Assembly: GCA_013141175.1 (NCBI GenBank) | Contig: JABFRN010000001.1 | Location: forward strand, 3,306,001 to 3,370,000 | Length of the DNA stretch: 64,000 nt | From: Lysobacter sp. | Lineage (GTDB): Bacteria > Pseudomonadota > Gammaproteobacteria > Xanthomonadales > Xanthomonadaceae | Direction of reading: 5' to 3' | Shown here: piece after piece, positions 27,734-35,798 of the stretch | How positions within the stretch are numbered: the first letter of the stretch is position 1 | Layout of the letters: the number at the start of each line of letters is the position of its first letter | The notes under the pieces: model-generated | Database searches by the model: none | Seen by the model: only the letters and a program-made list of their open reading frames with translations | Told to the model about the DNA's origin: nothing | Position numbers and translations under genes: made by a program

Positions 27734-27873
27734 GAGCCGATTCTGACCGAAGATGCGATCCGGTCAAAGTCGCATATGCGGCGGTGGCAGGCACCTGCCA
27801 TTCCCGACAGGCCCTGCGGCGGCGGATGCCTTTCGGGACGGGCGTGCGGGTGTGTCGTATCCATCGGCAAGGA

Positions 27874-29580
27874 TCACGACCCAAGATCGCGGCTGGCGGT
27901 GCCGGCGATCAGCTCTCCGGCCAGGACGAGCGCAGCGTCGTAATTCGGGACGATGTGCAGCGCACCTTCGCGCGGATGCAGGTGCATCTGCCCGAACACC
28001 CGTCTGGGCTGCGGCTGCAGGCCGGAGAGGACCAGGATGATGCCGCGCCGCTGGCACCGCTCCAGCAGCGCTTCCAGCGCGTGCATGCCGCTGGCGTCGA
28101 TCACCGGCACCAGGCGCATGCGCAGGATGAAGACCCGGGGCGGTATCCGGAACTGGTCGAGCAGATCGTCCAGCCGGTTGGCGGCACCGAAGAACAGCGG
28201 ACCGCTGATCTGGAAGGCTTCCACGCCGGCAGGCAGCCGCGCGCGCTGGTCGGGATCGGCGCCGGATTCGTCGTCGTCGCGCATCTGCATGCCGGATTGC
28301 ACTTCGACCGCTTCGGCCATGCGGAACATGAAGATGAAGGCGGCGACCACCACGCCGGCCTCGATCGCGATGGTCAGGTCGAAGAACACGGTGAGGAAAA
28401 AGGTCAGCAGCAGCACCAGGCGGTCGCCCTTCGGCGCCGACAGCGTATGGCGGAAGGCTTCCACTTCGCTGATGTTCCAGGCCACGATCAGCAGGATCGA
28501 GGCGAGCGCGGCCAGCGGGACGTACTGCATCAGCGGTGCGAGCAACAGCATGAACGCCAGCAGGAACGCGGCATGCAGCATGCCGGAGACGGGAGTGCGC
28601 CCGCCGGAACGGATGTTGGTGGCGGTGCGTGCGATCGCGCCGGTGGCCGGCAGGCCGCCGAACAGCGCCGACACGGTGTTGGCCAGGCCCTGCGCAACCA
28701 GCTCCATGTTGGAACGATGCCGCCCGCCGGTCATGCCGTCGGCGACGACCGCCGACAACAGCGACTCCACGCCGGCGAGGAATGCGATGGTGAACGCGCT
28801 GGGCAGCAGTTCGCGCATGCGCTCGAACGGAATCTGCGGGAAATCGAAGCTCGGCAGCGCCGAGGGCAGGCCGCCGAACTTGGTGCCGATGGTTTCCGCC
28901 GGCAGCGCGAAGCCCATGCAGACCAGCGTGCACAGCAGCAGCGCGATCAGGAATCCGGGCCACGCCGGACGCCAGCGCCGGAGCACCAGAATCGCGATCA
29001 GCCCCAGCAGGGTCAGCGCCACGGCTGCAGGCTGGGTGGTGGCGATGTGCTTCGCGTACGCGGCCCAGCGCGGAATGAATTCCGCCGGCACCTGGCCCAT
29101 CTGCAGGCCCAGTGCGTCCTTGATCTGGCTGGAGAAGATGCTGACCGCGATCCCGGCGGTGAAGCCGGTGACCACCGGCTGCGGCATGTATTTCATCAGT
29201 GTGCCGAGCCGCAGCAGCCCCGCCGCGATCAGCATCAGCCCGGCCATCAGCGTGCACAGGATCAGCCCGCCGTAGCCGAACTTCGCGATCACCGCGAACA
29301 CCACCGGAATGAACGCCGCCGTCGGCCCGCCGATCTGGACTTTCGAGCCACCGAAGAAGGAGATCAGGAAGCCGGCGATGATCGCGGTGTGCAGGCCTTT
29401 TTCCGGCGTGGCGCCGCTGGCGATCGCCAGCGCCATCGCCAGCGGCAGGGCGATGATCGCGACCGTCAGCCCGGCGACCGCATCGGCGCGCAGGTCGGCG
29501 GAGCCGTAGCCGCGCCCCAGGGCACTGAAGGTCTTGGGCCGGAATTCGCGGAAGTACGCACGCCATTCGCTGCGATTCAC
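27874..29580 (-). CDS. SulP (SLC26) anion transporter with STAS domain
   Basis: A 568-aa inner-membrane permease with about 12 to 14 helices and a C-terminal STAS domain (about 440-550, with VIDASGMHALEALLER). The SulP signature region appears as GLTVAIIALPLAMALAIASGATPEKGLHTAI and GGSKVQIGGPTAAF. Likely substrates are sulfate, bicarbonate or C4-dicarboxylates; the sequence alone does not decide. The GTG start overlaps the stop of the XRE regulator gene (GTGA, 29577-29580), so expression is probably coupled to it. Confidence 0.92.
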   Translation of the reverse strand: MNRSEWRAYFREFRPKTFSALGRGYGSADLRADAVAGLTVAIIALPLAMALAIASGATPEKGLHTAIIAGFLISFFGGSKVQIGGPTAAFIPVVFAVIAKFGYGGLILCTLMAGLMLIAAGLLRLGTLMKYMPQPVVTGFTAGIAVSIFSSQIKDALGLQMGQVPAEFIPRWAAYAKHIATTQPAAVALTLLGLIAILVLRRWRPAWPGFLIALLLCTLVCMGFALPAETIGTKFGGLPSALPSFDFPQIPFERMRELLPSAFTIAFLAGVESLLSAVVADGMTGGRHRSNMELVAQGLANTVSALFGGLPATGAIARTATNIRSGGRTPVSGMLHAAFLLAFMLLLAPLMQYVPLAALASILLIVAWNISEVEAFRHTLSAPKGDRLVLLLTFFLTVFFDLTIAIEAGVVVAAFIFMFRMAEAVEVQSGMQMRDDDESGADPDQRARLPAGVEAFQISGPLFFGAANRLDDLLDQFRIPPRVFILRMRLVPVIDASGMHALEALLERCQRRGIILVLSGLQPQPRRVFGQMHLHPREGALHIVPNYDAALVLAGELIAGTASRDLGS

Positions 29581-29831
29581 TGGTCGGTCTCCTTCAGGCG
29601 GACGCCGCGACCCTTGGCCTGGCTGATCTGCTCATTGCCGATCAGTTCGACGCCGGCGGTCTCGATGGCATTGATGATCCTGGTCAGGGAGCCGACCACG
29701 CCGCGCACATTGCCATCGCTGGCTTCCATGCGTTGGATCGTCGGCAGCGAGACACCCGAGAGTTTCGCCAACTGCCGCTGGTCGATCCCGAGCAGGGCCC
29801 GGGCGGCACGCATCTGGGACGCGGTGATCAT
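29577..29831 (-). CDS. XRE-family helix-turn-helix regulator
   Basis: An 84-aa protein made almost entirely of a Cro/CI-type helix-turn-helix (ITASQMRAARALLGIDQRQL, then SGVSLPTIQRMEASDG) plus a short C-terminal helix with FYxxG-like ELIGNEQ. Small regulators of this build often sit ahead of a transporter and sense through DNA binding alone or with a partner. It precedes and overlaps the SulP gene. The upstream 80 bases hold repeated AAACATCA half-sites, suggesting autoregulation. Confidence 0.85.
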   Translation of the reverse strand: MITASQMRAARALLGIDQRQLAKLSGVSLPTIQRMEASDGNVRGVVGSLTRIINAIETAGVELIGNEQISQAKGRGVRLKETDQ

Positions 29832-29878
29832 GAATGGACTCCTGTGAGTACAGGGAGATTATCCACTCATGGGATATC

Positions 29879-29921
29879 AAACATCAATGATAAGACATCA
29901 TTGGTGATGTTTTAAACATCA
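29879..29921 (-). promoter_or_regulatory. AAACATCA half-site array upstream of the XRE-SulP operon
   Basis: AAACATCA occurs at 29879-29886 and 29914-29921, with its inverse TGATGTTT at 29905-29912. The last two form the 17-base palindrome TGATGTTTTAAACATCA (29905-29921). The patch is AT-rich and lies 48 to 90 bases ahead of the XRE start. A dimeric repressor could bind one or both palindromic arrangements. Confidence 0.65.
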
Positions 29922-29952
29922 TTTCGGCTGAACCGTTACGAACGTCCGGTGG

Positions 29953-30504
29953 TCAGCGAACGTCGAGATCAGCGGGAATCAGCGAATGCACGATCGCTTC
30001 GCGCGGGTCGCCGTCGACGAGGATCCCGTTGCGGGCGATGCCTTCGCAGACCGCGCCGAGCTTGATCGCCACCCGCAGGCTGGCGCGATTCTCCGGCAGC
30101 ACCTGGATGACGATCCGCTGCAGGCCGAGCGTGTCGAACCCGAATCGTGCCGCCTGCTTCGCGGCCTCGACGGCAACGCCGCGTCCGCGCGCAGAGTCGG
30201 CCACCCAGTAACCGAGATGCGCCGAGCGCGCAGCGCGGATGCGATGGTTCAGGCCGACGCTGCCGAGCAGCGCGCCGGTCGCGGTATCGAATGCACCGAA
30301 GTGGAATTCGTCTTCGGCTTCGCGCATGCGCTGGCAGTACGCGATCCATGCCGCGCTGTCGTCGCGCGAGTAGCCCGGTTTCGCCCATGGCAGCCATTGC
30401 GACAGCGTGGGCAGCGATGTCGATATCGTGTCGAACAAAGCATCGGCATCGCTCGCCGTCCATGGGCGGATGAGGATGCCGTTGCGCGTACCGGGCGTGC
30501 TCAT
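29953..30504 (-). CDS. GNAT acetyltransferase, RimJ/RimL-like
   Basis: A 183-aa acetyltransferase of the GNAT fold. The acetyl-CoA binding segment is LGYWVADSARGRGVAVEAAKQ, followed by the family-typical RIVIQVLPENRASLRVAIKLG and a final strand. The N-terminal segment LRPWTASDADALFDTISTS-like (RPWTASDADAL) matches RimJ/RimL, which modify ribosomal protein N-termini, but many relatives act on other amines. Seven bases separate it from the upstream PhoH gene. Confidence 0.88.
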   Translation of the reverse strand: MSTPGTRNGILIRPWTASDADALFDTISTSLPTLSQWLPWAKPGYSRDDSAAWIAYCQRMREAEDEFHFGAFDTATGALLGSVGLNHRIRAARSAHLGYWVADSARGRGVAVEAAKQAARFGFDTLGLQRIVIQVLPENRASLRVAIKLGAVCEGIARNGILVDGDPREAIVHSLIPADLDVR

Positions 30505-30511
30505 GTCGCGA

Positions 30512-31915
30512 TCACAGGACCTCGGACGCGTAGTCCGCCAACCGCGAGCGCTCGCCGCGCTTCAGCGTGATGTGCGCGCTGTGCGCCCAGTTCTTGAAGC
30601 GATCGACGGCATAAGTAAGGCCGGAAGTGGTTTCGGTGAGATAGGGCGTATCGATCTGTTCGACGTTGCCGAGGCAGATGATCTTGGTGCCCGGGCCGGC
30701 TCGGGTGATCAGCGTCTTCATCTGTTTCGGGGTGAGGTTCTGCGCTTCGTCGAGGATCAGCCAGCGGGTCAGGAAGGTCCGGCCGCGCATGAAATTCAGC
30801 GAACGGATCTTGATCCGCGAGGCCAGCAGATCGTTGGTCGCGGCGCGGCCCCAACTGCCGCCGTCCTGGGTGTTCGGCATCAGCACTTCGAGATTGTCGG
30901 TCAGCGCGCCCATCCACGGCGTCATCTTCTCCTCTTCGGTGCCGGGCAGGAACCCGATGTCCTCGCCGACGCTGACGGTCGCGCGGGTCATGATGATTTC
31001 GCGGTAGCGCTGCTGGTCCATCGTCTGCGCCAGACCTGCGGCAAGCGCGAGCAGGGTCTTGCCGGTGCCGGCGGTGCCGAGCAGGGTGACGAAATCGATC
31101 TCCGGATCCATCAGCGCGTTCATCGCGAAATTCTGTTCGCGGTTGCGCGCGGTGATGCCCCAGACCGCGTGCTGATGGCTGCGGTAGTCGTCGATGATCT
31201 GCAGTTCGACGAACGCGTCATCGACTTTGGCGACGCGGAATTCGGCTTCGTCGTCGCCGGGCAGGTACACGAACTGGTTCGGGTACCAGTCGTCGCCTTC
31301 GATGCGCGCGACCTTGTAGTAGGTGCGTCCCTTCTCGGTCCACGACTTCAGTCCGTCGCTGTAACGCTGCCAGAAGTCTTCCGGCAGCGCGGAGGTGCCG
31401 GTGTAGAGCAGGCTGAAATCGTCGAGCGCGCGGTCGTTTTCGTAGTCCTCGGACGGAATCCCGGCGATCGCGCCCTTGATCCGCAGGTTGATGTCCTTGG
31501 ACACGAACACCACCGGCACTTCGGGCTCCGCTTCGCGCAGGGCGAGGATCGCGCCGAGGATCTGGTTGTCCGGCATCACCGCGCCGAAGCGCTTGGCCGA
31601 ATCGAAACTGCCGGTCTGGAAGCGCAGTTTGCCGATGCTGTCGGCGGCGCGCAGTTGCAGGCCTTTCGGCCGCGACAGCGTCAGGCCGGTGGCGATCTTG
31701 TCGCTGCCGTGGGTTTCGATCAGCTCGTTGATGAAGCGGCTGACCTGGCGCGCATTGCGGCTGGCTTCCGAGGTGCCTTTCTTGGCGTTGTCCAGTTCCT
31801 CGATCACCTGCATCGGCAGGAACACATCGTGTTCCTCGAATTTGAACAGTGCGGTCGGGTCGTGCATCAGCACGTTGGTGTCGAGGACGTAGATGCGCTT
31901 GCCTTTGGTCATCAT
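30512..31915 (-). CDS. PhoH family protein with N-terminal PIN domain (PhoH2)
   Basis: A 467-aa protein fusing a PIN nuclease domain (1-140, with YVLDTNVLMHDP and conserved acidic residues) to a PhoH ATPase/helicase domain (about 250-465). Walker A is GTAGTGKTLLALAAGL and Walker B WLILDEAQNLTPKQMK. PhoH2 proteins unwind and cleave RNA, and are thought to act in RNA decay or stress. The start is a double ATG (31910-31915). It follows bcp on the same strand after a 122-base gap. Confidence 0.94.
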   Translation of the reverse strand: MMTKGKRIYVLDTNVLMHDPTALFKFEEHDVFLPMQVIEELDNAKKGTSEASRNARQVSRFINELIETHGSDKIATGLTLSRPKGLQLRAADSIGKLRFQTGSFDSAKRFGAVMPDNQILGAILALREAEPEVPVVFVSKDINLRIKGAIAGIPSEDYENDRALDDFSLLYTGTSALPEDFWQRYSDGLKSWTEKGRTYYKVARIEGDDWYPNQFVYLPGDDEAEFRVAKVDDAFVELQIIDDYRSHQHAVWGITARNREQNFAMNALMDPEIDFVTLLGTAGTGKTLLALAAGLAQTMDQQRYREIIMTRATVSVGEDIGFLPGTEEEKMTPWMGALTDNLEVLMPNTQDGGSWGRAATNDLLASRIKIRSLNFMRGRTFLTRWLILDEAQNLTPKQMKTLITRAGPGTKIICLGNVEQIDTPYLTETTSGLTYAVDRFKNWAHSAHITLKRGERSRLADYASEVL

Positions 31916-32037
31916 GCGTGGGCGCTACCGGTTGCGGGAGTCGGAAGGGAAGGGGCACGAAACAGGATCATTCAGGCGACCGAAAACCACCGCAGCCCGC
32001 GTTGCGGGGCGATGGCCGGCATTGCGAAGACGTTGGA

Positions 32038-32535
32038 TCACCGGGCCTGGGCAGCCTTCAGCGCGTCGAGCACGGCTTGGGCGTGCCCGGGGACTTTCAC
32101 GCCGCGCCATTCGGCGGCGAGCTTGCCCTTGGGATCGATCAGGAAGGTGCTGCGCACGATGCCCAGCACTTTCTTGCCGTACATGTTCTTTTCGTGGATC
32201 ACGTCGAAGGCCTTGCACAGCGCTTCGTCGCCGTCGCTGACCAGCAGGAAGTCGAAGCCCTGCTTGGTGCAGAAGTTCTGGTGCGATCTGATCGAATCGC
32301 GCGATACGCCGAGCACGGTGGCGTCGAGTTTCGTGAACTTCGGCAGCAGCGCGTTGAAATCGATGCCTTCGGTGGTGCAACCCGGGGTCGAATCCTTCGG
32401 GTAGAAATACAGCACCAGCCATTGGCCCGCGTAACCGGAAAGCCTGGCGGTGCTGTCGTCGGACAGCGCCAGCGGCAGCGAGAGCGTGGATTTCGGAAGC
32501 GCTTTGCCGGCTTGCAGCTTGGTGGCGTCGGTCAT
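32038..32535 (-). CDS. bcp: Thioredoxin-dependent peroxiredoxin Bcp
   Basis: Peroxide-reducing enzyme, 165 aa, of the AhpC-TSA family. The peroxidatic cysteine is in DSTPGCTTEG. The E. coli resolving cysteine five residues later is absent here (GCTTEGIDF), but another cysteine occurs in QNFCTKQG, so the redox chemistry may be one-cysteine or use the alternative partner. The gene lies two bases after gcvR, the same order as in E. coli and other gammaproteobacteria, which supports both calls. Confidence 0.93.
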   Translation of the reverse strand: MTDATKLQAGKALPKSTLSLPLALSDDSTARLSGYAGQWLVLYFYPKDSTPGCTTEGIDFNALLPKFTKLDATVLGVSRDSIRSHQNFCTKQGFDFLLVSDGDEALCKAFDVIHEKNMYGKKVLGIVRSTFLIDPKGKLAAEWRGVKVPGHAQAVLDALKAAQAR

Positions 32536-32537
32536 CG

Positions 32538-33104
32538 TCAGAACTTCATCGGGTCCATGATCGCGTCGAGGTTCAGATGGTCGCAGAACTCCAGGAAATC
32601 GTCGCGCAGGCCGGCGATGTGCATGTCCGCCGGCACGCCGATGGTGACCTGCGCGGAAAACATGTCGGCGCCGGTCTGCATCGCACGGTAGCGCGCACAG
32701 TGCAGGCTCTCGATGGTGATGCCCTGGCGGTCGAAGAAATCGGCCAGTTGGTAGAGGATGCCCGGCTTGTCCGCGGCGACCACTTCAACGACGTACGGCA
32801 ACAGGTTCGATTGCAGCGGCTTCGGGCCGGTGCGATACCAGATCAGTTTGAAGCCTTCCTCGCGCTCCAGCTTGGTGAGCATGGCTTCGAGCTTGGCGAT
32901 GGCGTCCCAGGGGCCTACCGCCAGCGCGGTGACCGAGACATCGCGGCCGACCGTGGACAGGCGCGAGTCGACAAGGTTGCAGCCGCTGTCCGAGATCCTC
33001 CGGGTCACCGCCAACAGGGGCGACTGCGGATGCGTCGTATAGGCGTTGATCAGCAGGTAGTTCTCGTTCGGCGCAGGCCGTGCGGCGGTAGCAGAATCGG
33101 TCAA
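32538..33104 (-). CDS. gcvR: Glycine cleavage system regulatory protein GcvR-like (two ACT domains)
   Basis: A 188-aa regulator with two ACT domains: about 15-90 (NYLLINAYTTHPQSPLLAVT) and about 105-180 (YVVEVVAADKPGILYQLADFF). In E. coli GcvR senses glycine and blocks GcvA activation of the gcv operon. The likely start is the TTG at 33104, reading M-TDSATAARP; no ATG or GTG gives a sensible shorter N-terminus, and longer versions run through sequence lacking domain features. Overlapping function with bcp is not implied, only shared transcription. Confidence 0.88.
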   Translation of the reverse strand: MTDSATAARPAPNENYLLINAYTTHPQSPLLAVTRRISDSGCNLVDSRLSTVGRDVSVTALAVGPWDAIAKLEAMLTKLEREEGFKLIWYRTGPKPLQSNLLPYVVEVVAADKPGILYQLADFFDRQGITIESLHCARYRAMQTGADMFSAQVTIGVPADMHIAGLRDDFLEFCDHLNLDAIMDPMKF

Positions 33105-33451
33105 GGTGGCGTCCGCGGCGAGGGAAAGTGTTGCGAAGTGGTTCGATCGACGGCCGGTCGCGCCATGCGCGGTCCGGACGTCCCCAGCATACTTGGCCGT
33201 GGTTTCAGGCCGCAAGCGAAGTCTGACGATTGTGCGGGCGGTGCCTGCGCGGTCTTGCAGGCGGTTCGCATGCCGGCATGCAAGTGGTTGATTCGCATGA
33301 CCGGGAACGGGCCATGCCGGGTGCGCATGATGCCATCTGCCGCCACCGGGCGTATTCGCGAAGGATGGAGTGTTCAGACCTTCCCAAGTAACATCCGGAA
33401 CTCCGGCGCCGGACTCCCGCGCCGTCCCTCCAGGCACTCCAAGGTATCCGC
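33105..33451. other. Divergent intergenic region gcvR-dapA, no gene seen
   Basis: These 347 bases separate two divergent genes. I find no convincing small gene, RNA or repeat. It must carry the promoters for both directions; no consensus -35/-10 pair stands out. Confidence 0.6.
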
Positions 33452-34378
33452 GTGCATCTGTCCGGCAGCATCACCGCGCTGGCGACGCCGTTCACGGCGT
33501 CCAGCGATCCCGATGGCGAACTCGATCTTCCGGCGTGGGACCGTCTCATCCAGGCGCAGATCGCGGCCGGAACCCAGGGCGTGGTGGTGGCCGGTTCGAC
33601 CGGCGAGGCCAATGCCCTGTCCGAAGAGGAATACGAAACCCTGTTGCGCCGTGCCGTGGCCGTGGTTGGCGGACGTATTCCGGTGCTGGCGGGGACCGGG
33701 CTGCCGAATACCGCGAAAACCATCGAAATGACCCGCCGTGCCGCCGCGTGGGGCGCAGATGCCGCGCTGGTGGTCGCGCCGCCCTATGTGCGACCGACGC
33801 AGGCGGGCCTGATTGCGCACTATCGCGCGATCGCCGATGACGGCGCATTGCCGGTGGTGCTGTACAACGTCCCCGGGCGCACAGGCTGCGATCTGCTGCC
33901 GGCCACCGTCGCCGAACTGGTCGCGCATCCACGGATCGTGGCGATCAAGGAAGCGAGCGTCGAGCCCGGACGCATGACCGAACTCCTCGCGCTTCGCTCG
34001 CCATCGTTCGCGGTGCTGTCCGGCGACGACCCGACCGCCGCGCGCGCGATGCTGGCCGGCGCCGACGGCGTGATCTCGGTGGCTTCGAATGTGATCCCGG
34101 CGGCCATGCGCCGGCTTTGCGATCTCGCCCGTTCCGGCAGGCACGCGGACACGCACGCGCATGCGGCCGAACTGCAGCCGATCTTCGATTTCATGGGTAT
34201 CGAGCCCAACCCCATTCCGGTCAAGGCGATCCTGGCGCGCCAGGGGATCGGCCACGGCCTGCGCCTGCCGTTGACCGCGCTGTCGTCGGTCCACGCGACC
34301 GGGGCCCAGGTCATTTCCCACCGGATCGTCGAGATCGAACGCGCCGCATCGGCTTCGCCCGCTGCACGGGCCGGGTGA
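33452..34378 (+). CDS. dapA: 4-hydroxy-tetrahydrodipicolinate synthase DapA
   Basis: First committed step of lysine and diaminopimelate synthesis, condensing pyruvate with aspartate semialdehyde. The 308-aa TIM-barrel protein has GSTGEANALSEEEY, the catalytic Tyr138 in VLYNVPGRT, and the Schiff-base Lys166 in VAIKEAS. The start is GTG at 33452, twelve bases after an AAGG purine stretch. It is followed by a lipoprotein gene, the same arrangement as dapA-bamC in E. coli. Confidence 0.95.
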   Translation: MHLSGSITALATPFTASSDPDGELDLPAWDRLIQAQIAAGTQGVVVAGSTGEANALSEEEYETLLRRAVAVVGGRIPVLAGTGLPNTAKTIEMTRRAAAWGADAALVVAPPYVRPTQAGLIAHYRAIADDGALPVVLYNVPGRTGCDLLPATVAELVAHPRIVAIKEASVEPGRMTELLALRSPSFAVLSGDDPTAARAMLAGADGVISVASNVIPAAMRRLCDLARSGRHADTHAHAAELQPIFDFMGIEPNPIPVKAILARQGIGHGLRLPLTALSSVHATGAQVISHRIVEIERAASASPAARAG

Positions 34379-34449
34379 ACACGTTCGTGCCGGCTGTCCT
34401 TCACCGTATTCCGGGCCCGTTGCCCGCACCGCTTTTCCGAGGAGAACCC

Positions 34450-34986
34450 ATGTCATCGATTCGTCCGAACCACCGCAATGCCCTGTCCCTTGCCGCGAGG
34501 ATCGCGATCGTGGTCGCGATGTCCGTCGCTGTCATCGGCGCATCGGGTTGCCGCTGGTTCCACAAGAAAGACGTGTACGCGCTGGAGACCGACGCGCGTC
34601 CGCTCGAATTCCCACCCGCGTTCGACGCGACCGAAGCCGAGCGCAGCCTGGCGACGACCGCCAGCGGTTCGGTCACGCGGTCTTCGCTGCCCGGCGCCGA
34701 ACCGACGACGCGTGCGCTCGGCTTCAGCGTCCCCGGCGATCGTGCGACGGTGTTCGCACGGGTGGGCGAGCTGCTCGGCGCCACGCCGGGCCTGACCATC
34801 GCCAGCCGCGCGCAGTTGCTGGGCGCATTCGATGTCGATTACGAAGGCCAGAAGTTCCTGATCCGGATCAGCGAGGGCAGCAGCGGCAGCAACGTCTCGG
34901 CGGTCGATCCGCGCGGTCAGCCGGCCGACAACGCAGCCGCCTCCAAGGTGATCGCGGCGCTGCGGGCGGCACTGGTCAAGAACTGA
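34450..34986 (+). CDS. Lipoprotein downstream of dapA, possible BamC-like
   Basis: A 178-aa protein with a signal sequence and lipobox GASGC (cysteine near residue 34), then RWFHKKDVY and a single soluble domain (about 80-178) starting RALGFSVPGDRATVFARVGELL. In E. coli the gene after dapA encodes BamC (NlpB) of the outer-membrane beta-barrel assembly machine; this protein is half that length and could match its N-terminal helix-grip part. The BamC link rests on position and general build. ATG 34450 follows GGAGA. Confidence 0.7.
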   Translation: MSSIRPNHRNALSLAARIAIVVAMSVAVIGASGCRWFHKKDVYALETDARPLEFPPAFDATEAERSLATTASGSVTRSSLPGAEPTTRALGFSVPGDRATVFARVGELLGATPGLTIASRAQLLGAFDVDYEGQKFLIRISEGSSGSNVSAVDPRGQPADNAAASKVIAALRAALVKN

Positions 34987-35010
34987 TCCGCTCCAATGGC
35001 CGGAATGCGG

Positions 35011-35034
35011 AACGGGCGCCGAAAGGCGCCCGTT
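35011..35034 (+). terminator. Terminator after the dapA-lipoprotein operon
   Basis: Stem AACGGGCGCC/GGCGCCCGTT with a GAAA tetraloop, followed by TCCGTT. Strong 10-bp stem; the U-tract is poor. It may also serve the opposing fdxA transcript. Confidence 0.8.
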
Positions 35035-35069
35035 TCCGTTGCGACGATATCAAGGCCGACAGCGCCGGA

Positions 35070-35393
35070 TCAGCGCTCCAGCAGCGGCAGTTTGTCGATC
35101 TTGCCTTCCCAATCCTTGGCATCGGGCAGGGCGTCTTTGCGGGTGGTGATCACCGGCCACACCGCCGACAGTTCCTTGTTGAGCGCGGCGAAATTTTCCT
35201 GGCCCGCAGGCACGTCGTCCTCGGGGTAGATCGCATTGATCGGGCATTCCGGTTCGCACAGCGTGCAGTCGATGCACTCGTCCGGATCGATCACCAGGAA
35301 GTTGGGGCCTTCATGGAAGCAGTCCACGGGGCAGACTTCGACGCAATCGGTGTACTTGCACTTAATGCAGTTTTCGGTGACGACGAAAGGCAT
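35070..35393 (-). CDS. fdxA: 7Fe ferredoxin FdxA
   Basis: A 107-aa electron carrier with one 3Fe-4S and one 4Fe-4S cluster. The cysteine motifs are [18 protein letters not shown] near the N-terminus and [12 protein letters not shown] at about 40-50. The C-terminal extension (about 55-107) is typical of FdxA in this group. The ATG at 35393 is exactly where family members begin. It lies downstream of tRNA-Glu on the same strand. Confidence 0.95.
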   Translation of the reverse strand: MPFVVTENCIKCKYTDCVEVCPVDCFHEGPNFLVIDPDECIDCTLCEPECPINAIYPEDDVPAGQENFAALNKELSAVWPVITTRKDALPDAKDWEGKIDKLPLLER

Positions 35394-35491
35394 GGTTCGA
35401 TCCGGGGCAACGAGAGCTGACAGGCGGGCAGTGTAAGGCGAGGCGCGCGGTACGCGAAGCGGCCGGGACCACCCCATGTCCAGACGACGAA

Positions 35492-35513
35492 GCCCGCACA
35501 TCGCTGTGCGGGC
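35492..35513 (-). terminator. Terminator hairpin downstream of tRNA-Glu
   Basis: Arms GCCCGCACA (35492-35500) and TGTGCGGGC (35505-35513) pair perfectly around a 4-base loop, starting nine bases beyond the encoded CCA end of the tRNA. The T-run on the minus strand is short. Confidence 0.65.
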
Positions 35514-35521
35514 CCCGGAGT

Positions 35522-35597
35522 TGGCGCTCCCTACGGGATTCGAACCCGTGTTTTAGCCTTGAGAGGGCCACGTCCTGGGCCTCTAGACGAAGGGAGC
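35522..35597 (-). tRNA. tRNA-Glu (anticodon CTC)
   Basis: Cloverleaf on the minus strand, 76 bases including an encoded CCA. Acceptor arms GCTCCCT/AGGGAGC pair, the D-loop has AGAGGCCCAGGAC as in tRNA-Glu, the anticodon loop is CTCTCAA with anticodon CTC, and the T-arm holds GGTTCGAATCC. It reads GAG codons. A second tRNA-Glu (TTC) must exist elsewhere for GAA. Confidence 0.95.
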
Positions 35598-35700
35598 AGT
35601 TGAACTGCGCTCCATCGACAACGCGCGGACATGGTTGCCCGGAATCGTCGCTAGGGATCCGCCCTTCGCCGCAGCAAGCGGTGGGGGGCGGACAGGCTGC

Positions 35701-35710
35701 TAGTATAGCG
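35701..35710 (+). promoter_or_regulatory. Possible -10 element upstream of pcnB
   Basis: TAGTATAGCG is an AT-richer block about 90 bases before the pcnB start, resembling an extended -10. No strong -35 is seen. Confidence 0.35.
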
Positions 35711-35798
35711 GGTCATTCCGGAGGATGAACAACGATCCGGATCCAGGGATCCGACTTCGGGGATCCGAACCGACTCCGACCCGCCCGCGCTTTCGACC

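Noticed and set aside
27734..27873. TPP riboswitch upstream of thiD
   Set aside because: The gap lacks the conserved CUGAGA and ACCUGA core elements.
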